DNA of 7,434 bases, taken from positions 1-7,434 of the forward strand of contig VGAH01000045.1 in the NCBI GenBank assembly GCA_016870945.1, written 5' to 3'. This document shows positions 5,615 to 7,434 of the stretch, piece by piece. This DNA comes from Actinomycetota bacterium. Lineage in GTDB: Bacteria > Actinomycetota > Actinomycetes > S36-B12 > UBA5976. The notes beneath the pieces are model-generated. The model saw only the letters and a list, made by a program, of their open reading frames with translations, made no database searches and had not been told where the DNA came from. Position numbers and translations under genes: made by a program. The stretch's first letter is position 1, and the number at the start of each line of letters is the position of its first letter.

Positions 5615-7012
5615 TTTTGAAAGTACCGGCGCCCACGGTGCATCGCGCCCCGTCCGACTTTCGAACCAGTCGGCTGCTTGCACGGCGGTAATCGCGGCGT
5701 TGACACCAAGCCAGCGAAAAGGTTCGACCTCCCATTTGTGCAGGGGCTGGTTTACCCAGGGCATTGCGGTTAGCTCGGAGTTGTTCCCGACAACTAGGTC
5801 AGCGAAAGTGCGCCCCGCCAAGTTGCTCGTGCCAACGCCGTCACCGACGTAGCCGCCAACACTGCCGAGCCCAGTTTGTTGGTCATAACGCACAGCCGCA
5901 GACCAATCGCGTGGGATCCCGACCGGGCCGCCCCAGCGATACTCAACACGAGACTTCATCACATCTGGAAACCAGTGGCCCAACGTGGTAGCCAAAGAGC
6001 GATGCACTGTGAGGTCTTGGTCATGCTTGGCACTAATAGATGACCCGAAGTGATACGGCGCCCCACGCCCGCCGAATGCGATTCGGTCATCTGCGGTTCT
6101 TTGGCCATAGATAACCAAGTTGCCGTAGTCGGCGAATGTGGTTCTGTCGGTAAGCCCGATGTTTTGCCAAGACTCTTTACTGAGTGGCTCAGTGGCGATC
6201 ATCAACGAGTAGACAGGCACAATTTCGCGCTTTGCTTTGGGCAGTAAAGACGAGTACGACTCAGTGGCTCGCAAAATAACCGGCGCGCGCACTGCCAAGC
6301 CGCCCACAACAGCAGTTGCCGTGCTGCCTTGTTTTGGCAGCAATTCATTGACTCTAGTTTTTTCAAATATGCGAACACCCATGTTCTCGACGATTCGAGC
6401 CAACCCTGCAACCAACTTTGCAGGTTGAATCACGGCACAACTGGGGTCAAAAGTCGCACCTAACCCACGGGTATGACAGACCTTCTGCAGTTCACCGCTT
6501 GAGAGCAGACGCATCGCGTCGTTGCCCCATTGGTGTTCGCTCTCTACATGCTCACGGGCGCGTTCAAGTTGTAATTGATCGTGGGCCACCAAGACGGTGC
6601 CGCCCTTTTGCCAATCAATATCGAGCTGGTGCTCTGTGGCAAACCGGCCCACCACGTCAACGGTCTCGCGCATCAGGCGCGCCATGGTCAGAGCAGACGA
6701 TTCGCTTGATCGACTTGCCAGTTTTGACCAACTCGCAGGAAACAACGAAGAGCACCATCCGCCATTTCGACCACTGGCGCCAAACCCCACGAAGCCTGCT
6801 TCGAGAATCGCGATTTCTAACTTTGGGTCATGTTTCTTCAGGTAATAAGCAGACCAGAGCCCACTAAACCCGCCGCCCACTATGGCTACGTCAACAGCTA
6901 AGTCCGTAAGTAGTGGTGGGCGATCGGGTTTTGTCAGATCTACATCTGCCCACCAAAGTGGCGACTGGCGTGCGCTACTTACCGATTCGACTAGGGGGGT
7001 CGAATTCGCCAT
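5600..7012 (-). CDS. FAD-dependent oxidoreductase, DAO family (amine or amino-acid oxidase-like)
   Basis: A 470-residue flavoprotein of the D-amino-acid-oxidase (DAO/GlpO) superfamily, related in layout to gamma-glutamylputrescine oxidase. The Rossmann motif VDVAIVGGGFSG (40-51) ends its second strand at E71, the usual ribose-binding acid, and GASGRNGGW (78-86) is the conserved second flavin motif. The C-terminal FAD-contact segment is GSVGGYVGDGVGTSNLAGR (383-401). There is no signal peptide or membrane segment, so it should be cytoplasmic. Substrate is unknown: amines and imino or amino acids are all possible. I chose ATG 7012, which has AAAGG (7019-7023) 6 nt upstream and shares one base with the stop of the preceding split-barrel gene (TAATG). 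An earlier in-frame ATG at 7078 would extend 66 nt into that gene. The 3' end overlaps cdsA by 15 bp. Confidence 0.88.
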   Translation of the reverse strand: MANSTPLVESVSSARQSPLWWADVDLTKPDRPPLLTDLAVDVAIVGGGFSGLWSAYYLKKHDPKLEIAILEAGFVGFGASGRNGGWCSSLFPASWSKLASRSSESSALTMARLMRETVDVVGRFATEHQLDIDWQKGGTVLVAHDQLQLERAREHVESEHQWGNDAMRLLSSGELQKVCHTRGLGATFDPSCAVIQPAKLVAGLARIVENMGVRIFEKTRVNELLPKQGSTATAVVGGLAVRAPVILRATESYSSLLPKAKREIVPVYSLMIATEPLSKESWQNIGLTDRTTFADYGNLVIYGQRTADDRIAFGGRGAPYHFGSSISAKHDQDLTVHRSLATTLGHWFPDVMKSRVEYRWGGPVGIPRDWSAAVRYDQQTGLGSVGGYVGDGVGTSNLAGRTFADLVVGNNSELTAMPWVNQPLHKWEVEPFRWLGVNAAITAVQAADWFESRTGRDAPWAPVLSKLTGD

Positions 7013-7434
7013 TACGCGCCTTTGTTCTTTAGATGCTCGATGCTGGCAGGAAGGGGCATCGACTTCTGGTTGGCCCACTCATCTGCAATTGGTTCGCCAA
7101 AAGAAAGGTGGACGGGTAGCACCCCGCCCCAGATTGGGAGTTCATGGTCTTCATCTGGTTCATCAGGCGGCCCCGTTCTTACTTTCATTGACATCTCATC
7201 CAGTCGAATCTCAATAAACATGGTCGCCGCTAATTCTTTGGCAGTAGAAGGCCTCACCTCGTGACTGCGCGTCGGTATCAGCCCATCTATCACTGCATCG
7301 ATGGCATGTGCGACGTCTTCACCAGCGAGCTCATGACCCTTACCCAGAATCATCACTGAGCGGTAGTTCATGCTCGACTCATAACCGCTGCGTGCAACAA
7401 CGATTGCATCAAGCGCTGTGACCGTCACACAGCA
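7012..7434 (-). CDS. pyridoxamine 5'-phosphate oxidase-like flavin-binding split-barrel protein (partial, 5' end off window)
   Basis: The C-terminal 140 residues of a protein whose frame is open to the window edge; roughly the first 70-80 residues are missing. It resembles the actinobacterial PNPOx-like family that binds FMN or F420-type cofactors in a split beta-barrel. Recognisable pieces are TVTALDAIVVARSG followed by SMNYRSVMI, then an alpha segment ending in P-T-R, then EVRPSTAKELAAT, MKVRTGPPDE and PIWGGVLPVHL. A GTG lies at 7428, but the two codons before it (Cys-Cys) continue the family pattern, so it is an internal Val, not the start. The stop overlaps the ATG of the FAD oxidoreductase by one base, so the two are probably co-translated. 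True vitamin B6 synthesis (PdxH) is unlikely, since the sequence does not resemble PdxH. Substrate and cofactor are unknown. Confidence 0.75.
   Translation of the reverse strand, partial: CCVTVTALDAIVVARSGYESSMNYRSVMILGKGHELAGEDVAHAIDAVIDGLIPTRSHEVRPSTAKELAATMFIEIRLDEMSMKVRTGPPDEPDEDHELPIWGGVLPVHLSFGEPIADEWANQKSMPLPASIEHLKNKGA

Noticed and set aside
5605..5640. Terminator hairpin after cdsA (CACCG with CGGTG)
   Set aside because: The 5-bp stem closes a loop of 26 bases and no T run follows on either strand.
6418..6867. 149-codon open frame on the + strand
   Set aside because: It is antisense to the well-supported FAD oxidoreductase, has a basic, low-complexity translation and no recognisable domain.
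7013..7078. Longer start for the FAD oxidoreductase at 7078
   Set aside because: It would overlap the conserved end of the split-barrel gene by 66 nt, while ATG 7012 has its own ribosome-binding site and a TAATG junction.

Overview
The window is a compact stretch of bacterial chromosome, most likely from an actinomycete (Actinomycetota). Three things point there. The gene order xerC, then an opposed M23 peptidase, then rpsB-tsf-pyrH-frr-cdsA matches what I recall of the Mycobacterium tuberculosis rpsB region (Rv2894c to Rv2881c). The RpsB, EF-Ts, PyrH and M23 proteins also look actinobacterial, for example the RpsB N-terminus MAVVTMRQLLESG and the N-terminally extended PyrH. Base composition is only moderately GC-rich by eye, and genes are packed tightly with several overlaps. 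This fits a small-genome aquatic actinobacterium better than a Streptomyces- or Mycobacterium-like one, but I cannot name the genus.

Layout. Positions 12-962 (+) hold a complete XerC-type tyrosine recombinase. It converges with a secreted M23-fold protein (947-1510, -), and the two coding ends overlap by 16 bp. Positions 1511-1808 are the only sizeable non-coding stretch: the divergent control region of the M23 gene and the rpsB operon. It contains several nested inverted repeats, and the last of them covers the rpsB ribosome-binding site and part of its TTG start codon. Positions 1809-5614 (+) are a five-gene cluster for ribosomal protein S2, EF-Ts, UMP kinase, ribosome recycling factor and CDP-diglyceride synthase, with gaps of -8, 8, -4 and 3 nt, so almost certainly one transcript. 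Positions 5600-7434 (-) hold a coupled pair: a flavin-binding split-barrel protein cut by the window edge, and a DAO-type FAD-dependent oxidoreductase that overlaps the end of cdsA by 15 bp.

The operon joins translation (S2, EF-Ts, RRF) with pyrimidine nucleotide supply (UMP kinase) and phospholipid precursor synthesis (CdsA uses the CTP made downstream of UMP kinase). The oxidoreductase pair is metabolically unrelated and probably acts on an unidentified amine or amino acid.

I see no defence system, mobile element, CRISPR array, tRNA or rRNA. The most noteworthy parts are the structured rpsB leader with a possible translation switch, two deviating motif residues in otherwise conserved enzymes (M23 and CdsA), and overlapping convergent gene ends on both flanks of the operon.
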